From Acetobacteraceae bacterium (lineage in GTDB: Bacteria > Pseudomonadota > Alphaproteobacteria > Acetobacterales > Acetobacteraceae): a stretch of 19,485 bases of DNA. Where the stretch lies: positions 1 through 19,485 of the forward strand of contig JASHVY010000502.1 of NCBI GenBank assembly GCA_030044345.1. The letters run 5' to 3'. Within the stretch, counting starts at the first letter, position 1; each line of letters begins with the position of its first letter. Both the position numbers and the translations under genes were made by a program. The notes beneath the pieces are model-generated. The model saw nothing but the letters and a program-made list of their open reading frames with translations, was not told the DNA's origin and searched no databases. Positions 8,051 through 14,275 of this stretch are shown one piece after another.

Positions 8051-8245
8051 ATGCATATCATCCTGCTTGTGCTGATCGGCCTCGCCCTGCTCGGCACGCT
8101 CGGGGTGCTCTTCGCGGGTGTGATCACTCTCGCCCAGCCGAACCATGACCCGAGACGCTCCAACGCGCTGATGCGCTGGCGTGTCGTGCTGCAGGGCACG
8201 GCCCTTCTGCTGCTGGCATTGCTGCTCGCCCTCGCCCGGGGATAG
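8051..8245 (+). CDS. HIG1-domain (twin transmembrane) small inner-membrane protein
   Basis: The 64-residue protein has two hydrophobic helices (about 3-26 and 46-62) joined by a polar loop. The segment SNALMRWRVVLQGTALLLL matches the conserved core of the HIG1/hypoxia-induced protein family (S/G-N-x-L-M-R-x-R-V-x-L-Q). Eukaryotic members associate with cytochrome oxidase and respiratory supercomplexes, and alphaproteobacterial homologues are common small inner-membrane proteins whose role is less clear. An in-frame stop at 8042-8044 makes the ATG at 8051 the first possible start. The only GGAGG directly abuts that ATG, too close for normal use, and a TATATG sequence at 8038 could be a -10 box giving a nearly leaderless message. 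A GTG at 8069 is an alternative start. Confidence 0.75.
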   Translation: MHIILLVLIGLALLGTLGVLFAGVITLAQPNHDPRRSNALMRWRVVLQGTALLLLALLLALARG

Positions 8246-8447
8246 AGCGTGATGACCGAAGGAGGACTCACCGGAGGTCTCAATCACGCGAGAAACCAAT
8301 GACCGAGAGCAGACGCGACCGGAAGGAACCGGCGGATCGCGCCAAGGTCCGCTCTGCGCCCTTCTCGATCATGGACATTCTCCGCCTTCGTGAAACCAGA
8401 CATTGGCTGTCGCGCCTGGATGGAACCGAACCGGGGCCGTCAGCCGT

Positions 8448-9515
8448 TCATGTCCAGAATTGCTTGATCTCGGCTGCTTCAGCCTGGCCGCGTGCATATC
8501 CATATTTCAGCGCCGGCTTGATGCTGACCGGGTTGAGCAGCTCGACATGCGTCCAGCCGGGCGGCAGTCCCACGATGATGAGCTTCACATCGCTCCCGCC
8601 AGCCTTCAGGCTGGCGATCTCGTCCGGCAGCGTGTTCGGCATGGAGGAGAGGCGCAGCCCTTGCGCCGCGGCATCAGGCCCGCCATCGGAGAGGGAAATC
8701 ACGACCGCCTTCTTCACCCCGGCGATCACGTCGCAGTGGGTCGATGTCTGGCACACACCGCCATCCATCGCGTAGCGGTCATTGAGCCAGGTGGGACCAG
8801 CCCGCCCGGGCCAGGAGGCGGAGGCCGCGCAGGCATCGTTCACGTCGATGCCGGCATCGGCGGAGACGATCAGCCGCTCGCCCGTGTAGCAATCATTCGC
8901 AGTGGTATAGAGCCTGGATGAGGGCCATTGGCTCTGCCCCACGAGCAGCCGGATGGAGCGGGCATACCGGGCGCCGTCCGCCGGGTTATGCGCCGCCATG
9001 GCGGCGCGGCCAATGTCCTGGATCGTCTGCACGCTGGCATCCTTGACGGACAGGCCGAGATTCACGGCGCGCTCCTGGCTCGGCGAGAGCTGCGTGGTGT
9101 TGGCGAGCTTCAGCAGTAAATTCGGCATCTCGCCAAAGAAATCCATGGCCGCGTGCAGCCGCTTCAGCGCGCCGGCCAGGATCGCCGCCCCGGCAATCGA
9201 ACCCGCCGAGGTGCCGACGATGATATCGGCGAGGTTCAAATCAACGCCGCCTTCGCCCAGCGCCCTGAAATAGCCCATATACCAGGCGAGCAGATATTCG
9301 CCGCCCCCGCAAAGGGCGATTCCGCGCTCCTTGCCGGCACCCGGCGGGTCCTGCATCGGGATCGGGCAGGCCAGCCCGTCGGTCTTACGACCGCCCGCCG
9401 CGGCGGCGCCATTGTCGGGCGTGCTGGTCTGGGCCGCGGCGCCGGGGGCGGCAAGGACCGGGACAGACGCCAATGCCATGCCAGCAGTCATGATATGTCG
9501 GCGCGAAATCGTCAT
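8448..9515 (-). CDS. Patatin-like phospholipase/acyl hydrolase with export signal
   Basis: The 355-residue product begins with an SRR-containing signal sequence (SRRHIMTAGMALASVPVLAAPGAAAQ, roughly residues 4-29) that resembles a twin-arginine leader ending in an AxA-type cleavage site. The mature part has all patatin landmarks: a glycine-rich oxyanion segment CGGGEYLLAW from residue 69, the nucleophile elbow GTSAG with Ser103, and the DGG motif with Asp251 completing the Ser-Asp dyad. Such enzymes hydrolyse acyl ester bonds of lipids, but the substrate here is unknown. Eight or so cysteines in the mature region suggest disulfides in the periplasm. The ATG at 9515 has AAAGGA at a good distance, so the longer frame from 9575 is not needed. 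The gene converges on the HIG1 gene. Confidence 0.88.
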   Translation of the reverse strand: MTISRRHIMTAGMALASVPVLAAPGAAAQTSTPDNGAAAAGGRKTDGLACPIPMQDPPGAGKERGIALCGGGEYLLAWYMGYFRALGEGGVDLNLADIIVGTSAGSIAGAAILAGALKRLHAAMDFFGEMPNLLLKLANTTQLSPSQERAVNLGLSVKDASVQTIQDIGRAAMAAHNPADGARYARSIRLLVGQSQWPSSRLYTTANDCYTGERLIVSADAGIDVNDACAASASWPGRAGPTWLNDRYAMDGGVCQTSTHCDVIAGVKKAVVISLSDGGPDAAAQGLRLSSMPNTLPDEIASLKAGGSDVKLIIVGLPPGWTHVELLNPVSIKPALKYGYARGQAEAAEIKQFWT

Positions 9516-9936
9516 GATCTGTCCTTTGCTGCGATGGGAAAGGGGCATCCATAGGCAATGCACACAGGTGGGCACGCGCCGTCTCCGGCAGCCGGGCCGG
9601 GCTGCCGGGGTGGAGGGTATGGCCCTCGATGGTCTTCCAGGACGGCACGCTCATCACTTGCAGCCCGCCTCCCGTTTACCTGCTCTCACGTTGGATAGGG
9701 TTCGTTCCGGCAATGGCTACAGAAGAAGGGCCGCCAGTCTCTATCCGATTTGTGCAAAAATGGCCCGGATCTTCGCGGCACGGTATGGAGCGGCAAGCGG
9801 CCATCCGGCACCTGTCGCCGCGCCCGGCGCGCTTTTCCGACCCGGCGGAGGCCATTCCGATATCGCATCATGAATGTTTCTTGCCTGTGCCTGCCAGCCG
9901 TGGCTCCGTTTGCCGTCACACGACGGAGACGGGTCG
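9516..9936. other. Gene-free divergent region with a GC-rich hairpin
   Basis: This 421-base stretch separates the leftward lipase gene from the rightward AraC-type remnant and should hold both promoters. I see no convincing gene in it. A perfect 9-bp inverted repeat, CCGGCAGCC at 9585-9593 and GGCTGCCGG at 9600-9608, forms a hairpin with a six-base loop about 70 bases upstream of the lipase start. It has no following U-run, so it is more likely a leader structure or operator than a terminator. No clear -35/-10 pair could be picked with confidence. Confidence 0.5.
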
Positions 9937-10383
9937 ATGCAGGTTGGCCGCGATCAATCGGCCGGGGCGGTTCGGTTTTTTCACCAGACTGAGGCGGATG
10001 ACGAGCAGGCGCTGAACCAAGCGATCCCGGGCGCGACCTTCGACTGGATTGCCGATTCCGGCTCATCCTTCACGGCGCGCTTCCGGCATATGCTCCTCGA
10101 CGGGCTGGTTCTGACGCATCTTGGGCTCGATCAGGCCAGCTATGTCACGCTGGGCGAGCGGATTCCCGATTTCAACATCTGGCATGCGATCGACCCGCGC
10201 GGCGCCGTCAATGGTGGCGCGGTTCGCCAGGAGGATCTGGTTCTGGCGCGACCGGGCGAGGGGGCGACGCTGCACACGGGGGCGCCGGACGCGCCCATGT
10301 CACCGGCAAGCTCCTCCTCCGTAGCCACGGGCTGGAGGGTCGAGGTGGTCAATAGCGTTATGTGGCGGACTTCAACGCCATGA
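9937..10383 (+). pseudogene. AraC-family regulator, N-terminal sensing domain only (C-terminal DNA-binding domain missing)
   Basis: The ATG at 9937 follows GGAGAC at a good distance and opens a 148-residue frame. Residues about 14-115 (FHQTEADDEQALNQAIPGATFDW, then FTARFRHMLLDGLVLTHLGL, YVTLGERIPDFNIWHAI, and RPGEGATLHTGAPD) resemble the N-terminal ligand-binding domain of AraC-type activators (AraC_binding_2-like). After this the sequence turns into low-complexity residues and stops. No double helix-turn-helix, which would need another 100 or more residues, is visible in any frame up to the next gene. I therefore read it as a truncated regulator, left by a deletion or replacement near 10290-10383. 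The family assignment rests on pattern recognition and is moderate. A free-standing small sensor protein is the alternative. Confidence 0.5.
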
Positions 10384-10421
10384 ATATCGCAAACTCCGCG
10401 CGTCGAAACAGATCGGTCAAA

Positions 10422-10468
10422 TGCACGCAATCGAGGGGTCTCGCGTCAAGGGACGATTGTTGCGTGCA
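10422..10468. repeat. 9-bp inverted repeat
   Basis: TGCACGCAA at 10422-10430 is perfectly complementary to TTGCGTGCA at 10460-10468, with a 29-base spacer. It lies in the gene-free 200 bases between the truncated AraC-type gene and the end of the TMEM175-like gene. A second, shorter stem, CCGAAAG/CTTTCGG with an 11-base loop, lies about 50 bases further on, just beyond the TMEM175-like gene's 3' end. Function is not evident. Possibilities are a protein-binding site, a termination structure or the scar of a mobile element. Confidence 0.4.
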
Positions 10469-10583
10469 AGAAGTGGCGCTGCTCCCCAATCAGGGTTATG
10501 TTCACTTTCTCTCATTTTAAACCGAAAGGGGACTTTCTGCTTTCGGCCGACCCCTGTCATTCCTTAGCCCGAGAATGTTCTCT

Positions 10584-11186
10584 TTATTCCTTAGATATTT
10601 TTATTCCGGTTTCCGGTGGTTCGGGTCTCAGGTAAACGATAAGGCAACAAACACAAATTCCGAGGCCGATCAGTGGATATTTCAGTGCCACCACAGCCGC
10701 CATCGCGAAAAGGCACAAGGTCACAATCGATCGGACACGCATGATCCTCCGTACCCTATAAGAAACTTCGCCAAGCGTGGTTCGATCGACGAGCTCCCAA
10801 ATCAAGCAACTGTAAGTGGCATTCACGAGGAAGAAAACCACCGCATAAAAAGAAACCGGCTGTGGCGCCAATTCGCTTACGGCCATCCAGGCAGTAGAGA
10901 GCGGAAGCAGCGACATCGAGAACAAATGCGCGAAATTGAACCATAGCAGACGAGGCGTGGCCTCGGCGGCATATCGCATGAGGTAGTGATGATTGGCCCA
11001 GACGATGGCGATGAATAAATAGCTCACGGCATAGCTCAGCCATGTCGGCCAGAGCAGCAGGAGCGCCCTGAAGGTCGGAAGCTCAGGCGGCCGCAGTTCC
11101 AAGACCAGCACGGTGATCAAGACGGCGAACACGCCATCAGAGAACGCGCTCAATCGCTCAGGGGTCGCCTTACGGATAATGGCCAT
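10584..11186 (-). CDS. TMEM175-family (DUF1211) potassium-channel-like membrane protein
   Basis: The 200-residue protein has about six hydrophobic segments. Near its N-terminus it has RLSAFSDGVFAVLITVLVLEL (R11, FSDG 15-18), the RxxxFSDGxFA signature of the first pore helix in TMEM175 proteins. Bacterial members form tetrameric potassium-permeable channels in the inner membrane with one six-helix unit per subunit, and the length here agrees. The ATG at 11186 is preceded by GGAAGG at about six bases. The longer frame to 11465 overlaps unrelated sequence and has no support. The gene and its downstream flank are visibly more AT-rich than the surrounding genes, suggesting horizontal acquisition. 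It lies downstream of a broken CGNR-type regulator in the same direction. Confidence 0.83.
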   Translation of the reverse strand: MAIIRKATPERLSAFSDGVFAVLITVLVLELRPPELPTFRALLLLWPTWLSYAVSYLFIAIVWANHHYLMRYAAEATPRLLWFNFAHLFSMSLLPLSTAWMAVSELAPQPVSFYAVVFFLVNATYSCLIWELVDRTTLGEVSYRVRRIMRVRSIVTLCLFAMAAVVALKYPLIGLGICVCCLIVYLRPEPPETGIKISKE

Positions 11187-11328
11187 ATCGCGCCCTTCCA
11201 ACCTGCCAACCTGGAGGAATGCGTCTGTTCGCGCTGCTGCCCAAACCGATCGCGTACCAATCAGCGGTCGGCATCGCCACAACCTTGAACTTCGAACCAA
11301 CCGGATCTTGGAGAGTGACCGTCCACAT

Positions 11329-11807
11329 CTAAAGTTGACACGCCTTGAGCCGACTGCGATGCGCCGCCTGCTTCGCACGGTAGCCGCAGATCGCCATGCT
11401 GCACCAGCGTCGCACATGGCCCCTTGTGTGGTTGGCGAAGAGGAGTGTGTAGGCCGGACCCTCACAGGCTTTCACGTGCGAGAAGCCTTCCGCGCAAACG
11501 AGCCGCGCCAACGCTTCGCCGACGGGGAGCAGAAGCAAGTCGGGATTGCCCCCAATGCCGCACGGCCTGAAGCGCGAAGGGCGCTTGCCCGGTCGGCCGA
11601 AAGATGATCCGGCGAAAAATCTCGTCGCGCGCGAGCAGACGATTGAGCGGCGCAAGCTCGGCGAACGCCTCCGCCGTCAGAGGGCGGCCTTTATGCCGGC
11701 GCACGAAGCCCCTGCACCATTCCCTGAGGCTCCGCGCCTGATCCGTGACCTTGTCGAGTTCACCCGGCAGGGCGCGCGCTCATGTCCCGGAGCACGTCTG
11801 CCGGCAG
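11329..11807 (-). pseudogene. CGNR zinc-finger / ABATE-domain regulator, frameshifted and 5'-truncated
   Basis: Read on the minus strand, LDKVTDQARSLREWCRGF (from 11758), through FAELAPLNRLLARDE to LQAVRHW, is in one frame. PDLLLLPVGEALARLV, through HVKACEGPAY to RRWCSMAICGYRAKQAAHRSRLK, is in another and ends at a TAG at 11329. The switch occurs at a run of five G's (TGGGGGC, near 11548). Removing one G gives a continuous frame. The second half is the CGNR zinc finger, but the expected second cysteine is Tyr (CEGPAY for CxxxxC) and the CGNR motif reads CGYR, so the metal site itself has decayed. Upstream, LPADVLRDMSAR appears in the third frame, implying a second 2-base slip in the GC run near 11774-11779. 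The N-terminus is missing. Intact members are presumed transcription factors. Confidence 0.75.
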
Positions 11808-12601
11808 AGGGCGGGCTTGATCGCAGACAGAATGACCGAGGGATAACAAAACAATACGGTATCGCCACTCCGTCGCGTGCCCGAACCCATGGCATCGTCA
11901 TCGACAGAGGCATCGATCATGCGTCGCAACCCGTCGTAATCCCCGCCAGCGGGAAAGGAACGCCTCACCATCTGTTCCCGTTCCGCCGGCACCTGGAAAA
12001 ACCGCATTTCTGGTGACGAAAGGCCGGCATCGGCAAACAGGGCGAGCAATGCATCAAACGGCCGGAATCCCACCGTGGATGGATCGCGCAACCGCTCCAT
12101 CCGGTTGAAAGCCTCGGCTTTGCTCGGGTCATCGGAGGTGATCGCGTCACAGACGACGATGGATCCTCCCCGCTTGCACACACGAACCATTTCCTGAAGT
12201 GCCACCGCCGGGCGTTCAAAGTGATGGAATGCAAAGCGGCACGTCACAATGTCAAATCTGTCGCTGCCAAAGGGAAGCGCATAGACGTCACCCTGACGCC
12301 ACTCCACATTGGGGACGGCCTCTGCCTCCGCCAAACGCCGTGCCTCGGCAAGCATGGCCGCGGTCGCATCCAAGCCGACCGAATGCCGCGCATGGCGCGC
12401 CATGGCGACGACGACACTGCCGGGCCCGCAGGCCACGTCAAGCGTCTCATCGGTCGGACGGGGGCTGGCCGCCTCGACAAGCAGCGCGAGCGCGGCTTCA
12501 TTATGCAGCTCCGGGGCCTCAGCGAATATTTTGGCTTGACGGCTGAATTGTTCCCGAATGCGCGCATCATGCGCGTCCGGGCCGAATGAATCAGAAACCA
12601 T
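11780..12601 (-). CDS. Class I SAM-dependent methyltransferase
   Basis: The 273-residue product has the seven-strand methyltransferase fold signature. Motif I is LDVACGPGSVV (residues 54-64), the acidic end of strand 2 is in VGLDATAAML, and the later motifs are QGDVYALPF and FDIVTCRFAFHHF. This resembles UbiE/type-11 small-molecule methyltransferases. The acceptor is unknown. The start ATG at 12601 is preceded by GGAG at about nine bases. The protein appears full-length up to the block GDTVLFCYPSVILSAIKPA, after which a short cysteine-containing tail (LCRQTCSGT) is read from sequence shared with the CGNR remnant downstream. The two genes are even in the same frame across the stop, which suggests a deletion joined them. 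Confidence 0.85.
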   Translation of the reverse strand: MVSDSFGPDAHDARIREQFSRQAKIFAEAPELHNEAALALLVEAASPRPTDETLDVACGPGSVVVAMARHARHSVGLDATAAMLAEARRLAEAEAVPNVEWRQGDVYALPFGSDRFDIVTCRFAFHHFERPAVALQEMVRVCKRGGSIVVCDAITSDDPSKAEAFNRMERLRDPSTVGFRPFDALLALFADAGLSSPEMRFFQVPAEREQMVRRSFPAGGDYDGLRRMIDASVDDDAMGSGTRRSGDTVLFCYPSVILSAIKPALCRQTCSGT

Positions 12602-12640
12602 CGGATCGACTCCAGCAGGACGGAAACAAAGCGAGCGAAT

Positions 12641-12662
12641 GCCGGCCTGAATTTGGGCCGGC
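12641..12662 (-). terminator. GC-rich hairpin between sigma factor and methyltransferase genes
   Basis: GCCGGCC at 12641-12647 pairs perfectly with GGCCGGC at 12656-12662 across an eight-base AT-rich loop. It lies 145 bases beyond the sigma-factor stop and 40 bases before the methyltransferase start, both read leftward. Only a weakly T-rich stretch follows on the minus strand, so termination is possible but not certain. A leader hairpin of the methyltransferase message is the alternative. Confidence 0.35.
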
Positions 12663-12807
12663 TAAATAAGTCGCAGTCCGTGAGCCTGCTTCGTCATAAC
12701 TGGAACCGTATGGAAGACGTTGCCGCCGGTCAATCCCTGAAACATCTTTCTTGGGAAACGATCGGATGCCGGCACAAGACCGGCCGCGATCGCGAAGAAC
12801 GCAAAGC

Positions 12808-13662
12808 TCAATGCAGATGCCTGAGCTTGTCAGGATTCCTTACCACATAGATGGCGGCAATCTTGCCGCCCTCGATTTGCAGCGCGGTGGTCTGAAGCTC
12901 GCCATCGGCCTCTCGCGTAACGAAGCCGGGCAGACCGTTGATGAAGCCGATGCGAACGAGCTGCGAGCCGAGCTTCTTGAACAGGGCCGACAGTGCCTCG
13001 TGCACTTTGATCACGCGGTCGAAGCCGAAAATCGGCCGTCGCGCGGCAGGGCGCTTGCCGCCGCCGTCCGCATGGAAACTGACATCGGTCGCGAGCATCG
13101 CGCCGAGCGCGGTCATATCGCCGCTGCGTGAGGCGGCGAAGAAGGCCTCGGCAAGCTCGAGGCCGCGCTGCTTCTCCACCTGGAAGCGCGGACGCGCCTC
13201 GCGGACATGGATGCGCGCGCGGCTCGCGAGCTGACGGCAGGCCGCCTGGTCGCGCTGGACCGTCGCCGCGACCTCCTCGAAGCTGAGCCCGAACACATCG
13301 TGGAGCAGGAACGCGGCGCGCTCGAGCGGCGAGAGGCGCTCGAGCGCGAGCATGAGCGGCAAGGTAACGTCTTCCTCCACCTCCTCCTCGACGATCGGGT
13401 CGGGCAGCCAGGGGCCGACATAAATCTCCCGCTGGTGGCGTGCCGACTTGAGATGATCGAGACAGAGCCGGGTCACCGTGCGGCGCAGGAAGGCTTCCGG
13501 CTCGTGCACCCGCGCGCGGTCGGCCCCCATCCAGCGGATGAAGGCCTCCTGCACCACATCCTCGGCGTCCGCGACCGAGCCGAGCATGCGATAGGCGACA
13601 CGGACGAGCGTGGGACGCAGCGGAGAGAAGCTCGCCGCCGCATCCGCCGCCGCTCCCGGCAT
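12808..13662 (-). CDS. ECF41-group RNA polymerase sigma factor with SnoaL-like C-terminal domain
   Basis: The 284-residue protein has sigma region 2 at about residues 12-75 (RVAYRMLGSVADAEDVVQEAF) and region 4 at about 100-155 (LSPLERAAFLLHDVFGLSFEEVA). It then has an extra C-terminal domain of about 120 residues resembling the SnoaL/NTF2 fold. ECF41 hallmarks are present: WLPDP in the linker (85-89), DGGGK at 199-203, and NPDKL at 276-280. In this group the C-terminal extension, rather than a separate anti-sigma factor, controls activity, and no anti-sigma gene is seen here. The ATG at 13662 overlaps the stop of the upstream CMD gene (TGATG), so translation is probably coupled. The upstream gene type is the classic ECF41 partner. 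Confidence 0.93.
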   Translation of the reverse strand: MPGAAADAAASFSPLRPTLVRVAYRMLGSVADAEDVVQEAFIRWMGADRARVHEPEAFLRRTVTRLCLDHLKSARHQREIYVGPWLPDPIVEEEVEEDVTLPLMLALERLSPLERAAFLLHDVFGLSFEEVAATVQRDQAACRQLASRARIHVREARPRFQVEKQRGLELAEAFFAASRSGDMTALGAMLATDVSFHADGGGKRPAARRPIFGFDRVIKVHEALSALFKKLGSQLVRIGFINGLPGFVTREADGELQTTALQIEGGKIAAIYVVRNPDKLRHLH

Positions 13663-14135
13663 CACGCGGCCGCCGCCTTGATCGCTGCCTGGGCCGCTGC
13701 GGTATCGACCCATAGGCCGAAGCCGACCGCGATCCGGTTCCAGCCGTTGATGACGTTGATCATCAGTGTGAGCTTCACCTGCTCCTCTTCGGTGAACCGG
13801 GCCCGAAGGGCTTCGCGCGCGGCCTCATGGGGATGCGCTTCGGAAAGCCGCGTGAGCGCATCGGTCCAGGCCAGTGCGGCACGCTCGCGGTCGGTATAGC
13901 AGGGCGCTTCACGCCAAGCCTGGAGGAGGTAGATGCGCTGCTCGGTCTCGCCGCGCTGACGCGCCTCTGCCGTGTGCATATTGATGCAGTTGGCGCAGCC
14001 ATTGATCTGCGAGGCCCGAATCTTGACCAGATCGATAAGCCTGGGTTCGAGGCTCCCGGCAATGGCGATCGAGATATCCATCCAGCTCTTCATGAGCGCG
14101 GGCGCAACGGCGAAGGGATTGAGCCTGGCAGTCAT
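13662..14135 (-). CDS. Carboxymuconolactone decarboxylase / AhpD-family protein
   Basis: The 157-residue protein carries the AhpD-like redox site C47-x2-C50-x3-H54 in GCANCINMHTAEAR, within a helical CMD-fold protein. The C-terminal part (TLMINVINGWNRIAVGFG) is typical of the family. Members of this type are presumed thiol-dependent peroxidase-like or redox enzymes in the cytoplasm. The true substrate is unknown, and despite the family name it need not act on carboxymuconolactone. The ATG at 14135 has AAGGAG eight bases upstream, which argues against the longer frame starting at 14204. It is immediately followed by, and overlaps, the ECF41 sigma factor gene, and an ECF41-type promoter lies 34-60 bases upstream of its start. 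Confidence 0.92.
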   Translation of the reverse strand: MTARLNPFAVAPALMKSWMDISIAIAGSLEPRLIDLVKIRASQINGCANCINMHTAEARQRGETEQRIYLLQAWREAPCYTDRERAALAWTDALTRLSEAHPHEAAREALRARFTEEEQVKLTLMINVINGWNRIAVGFGLWVDTAAAQAAIKAAAA

Positions 14136-14168
14136 GGGTCGGTCTCCTTCATGGGGTTCCGATGACAT

Positions 14169-14195
14169 GACGAGACAGATTTTCCGTGTGTGACA
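14169..14195 (-). promoter_or_regulatory. ECF41-type promoter for the CMD-sigma operon
   Basis: On the minus strand the sequence reads TGTCACA (14195-14189), then 16 bases, then CGTC (14172-14169). This equals the promoter pattern I recall for ECF41 sigma factors (TGTCACA-N16-CGTC). It ends 33 bases before the CMD start codon and a well-formed ribosome site follows. The match predicts that the sigma factor transcribes its own operon. The sequence match is direct, and autoregulation is inferred. Confidence 0.82.
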
Positions 14196-14275
14196 TGCGC
14201 ACAAAAAACCGGGGAAGCTCGGACCGCTACCTTATCGATCCTGGCAGGCCCCCAGCTTGATCCCAGGCCGCGATT

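Noticed and set aside
8299..8775. A 158-codon plus-strand frame starting in the HIG1-lipase gap
   Set aside because: Two thirds of it is antisense to the lipase gene, its ribosome site is weak and no family is recognisable. The first part is kept only as a low-interest observation.
9629..10015. A 128-codon plus-strand frame upstream of the AraC-type remnant
   Set aside because: The composition is not protein-like, it has no clear ribosome site, and it overlaps the better-supported start at 9937.
11546..12016. A 156-codon plus-strand frame across the CGNR remnant and methyltransferase end
   Set aside because: It lacks recognisable features, and the minus strand carries identifiable domains over the same bases.
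14200..14275. Possible terminator between the M32 gene and the CMD promoter (T-run near 14204-14209 on the minus strand)
   Set aside because: The run of six T's lacks a convincing adjacent stem and lies beside the ECF41 promoter, where it more likely forms an upstream AT-rich element.
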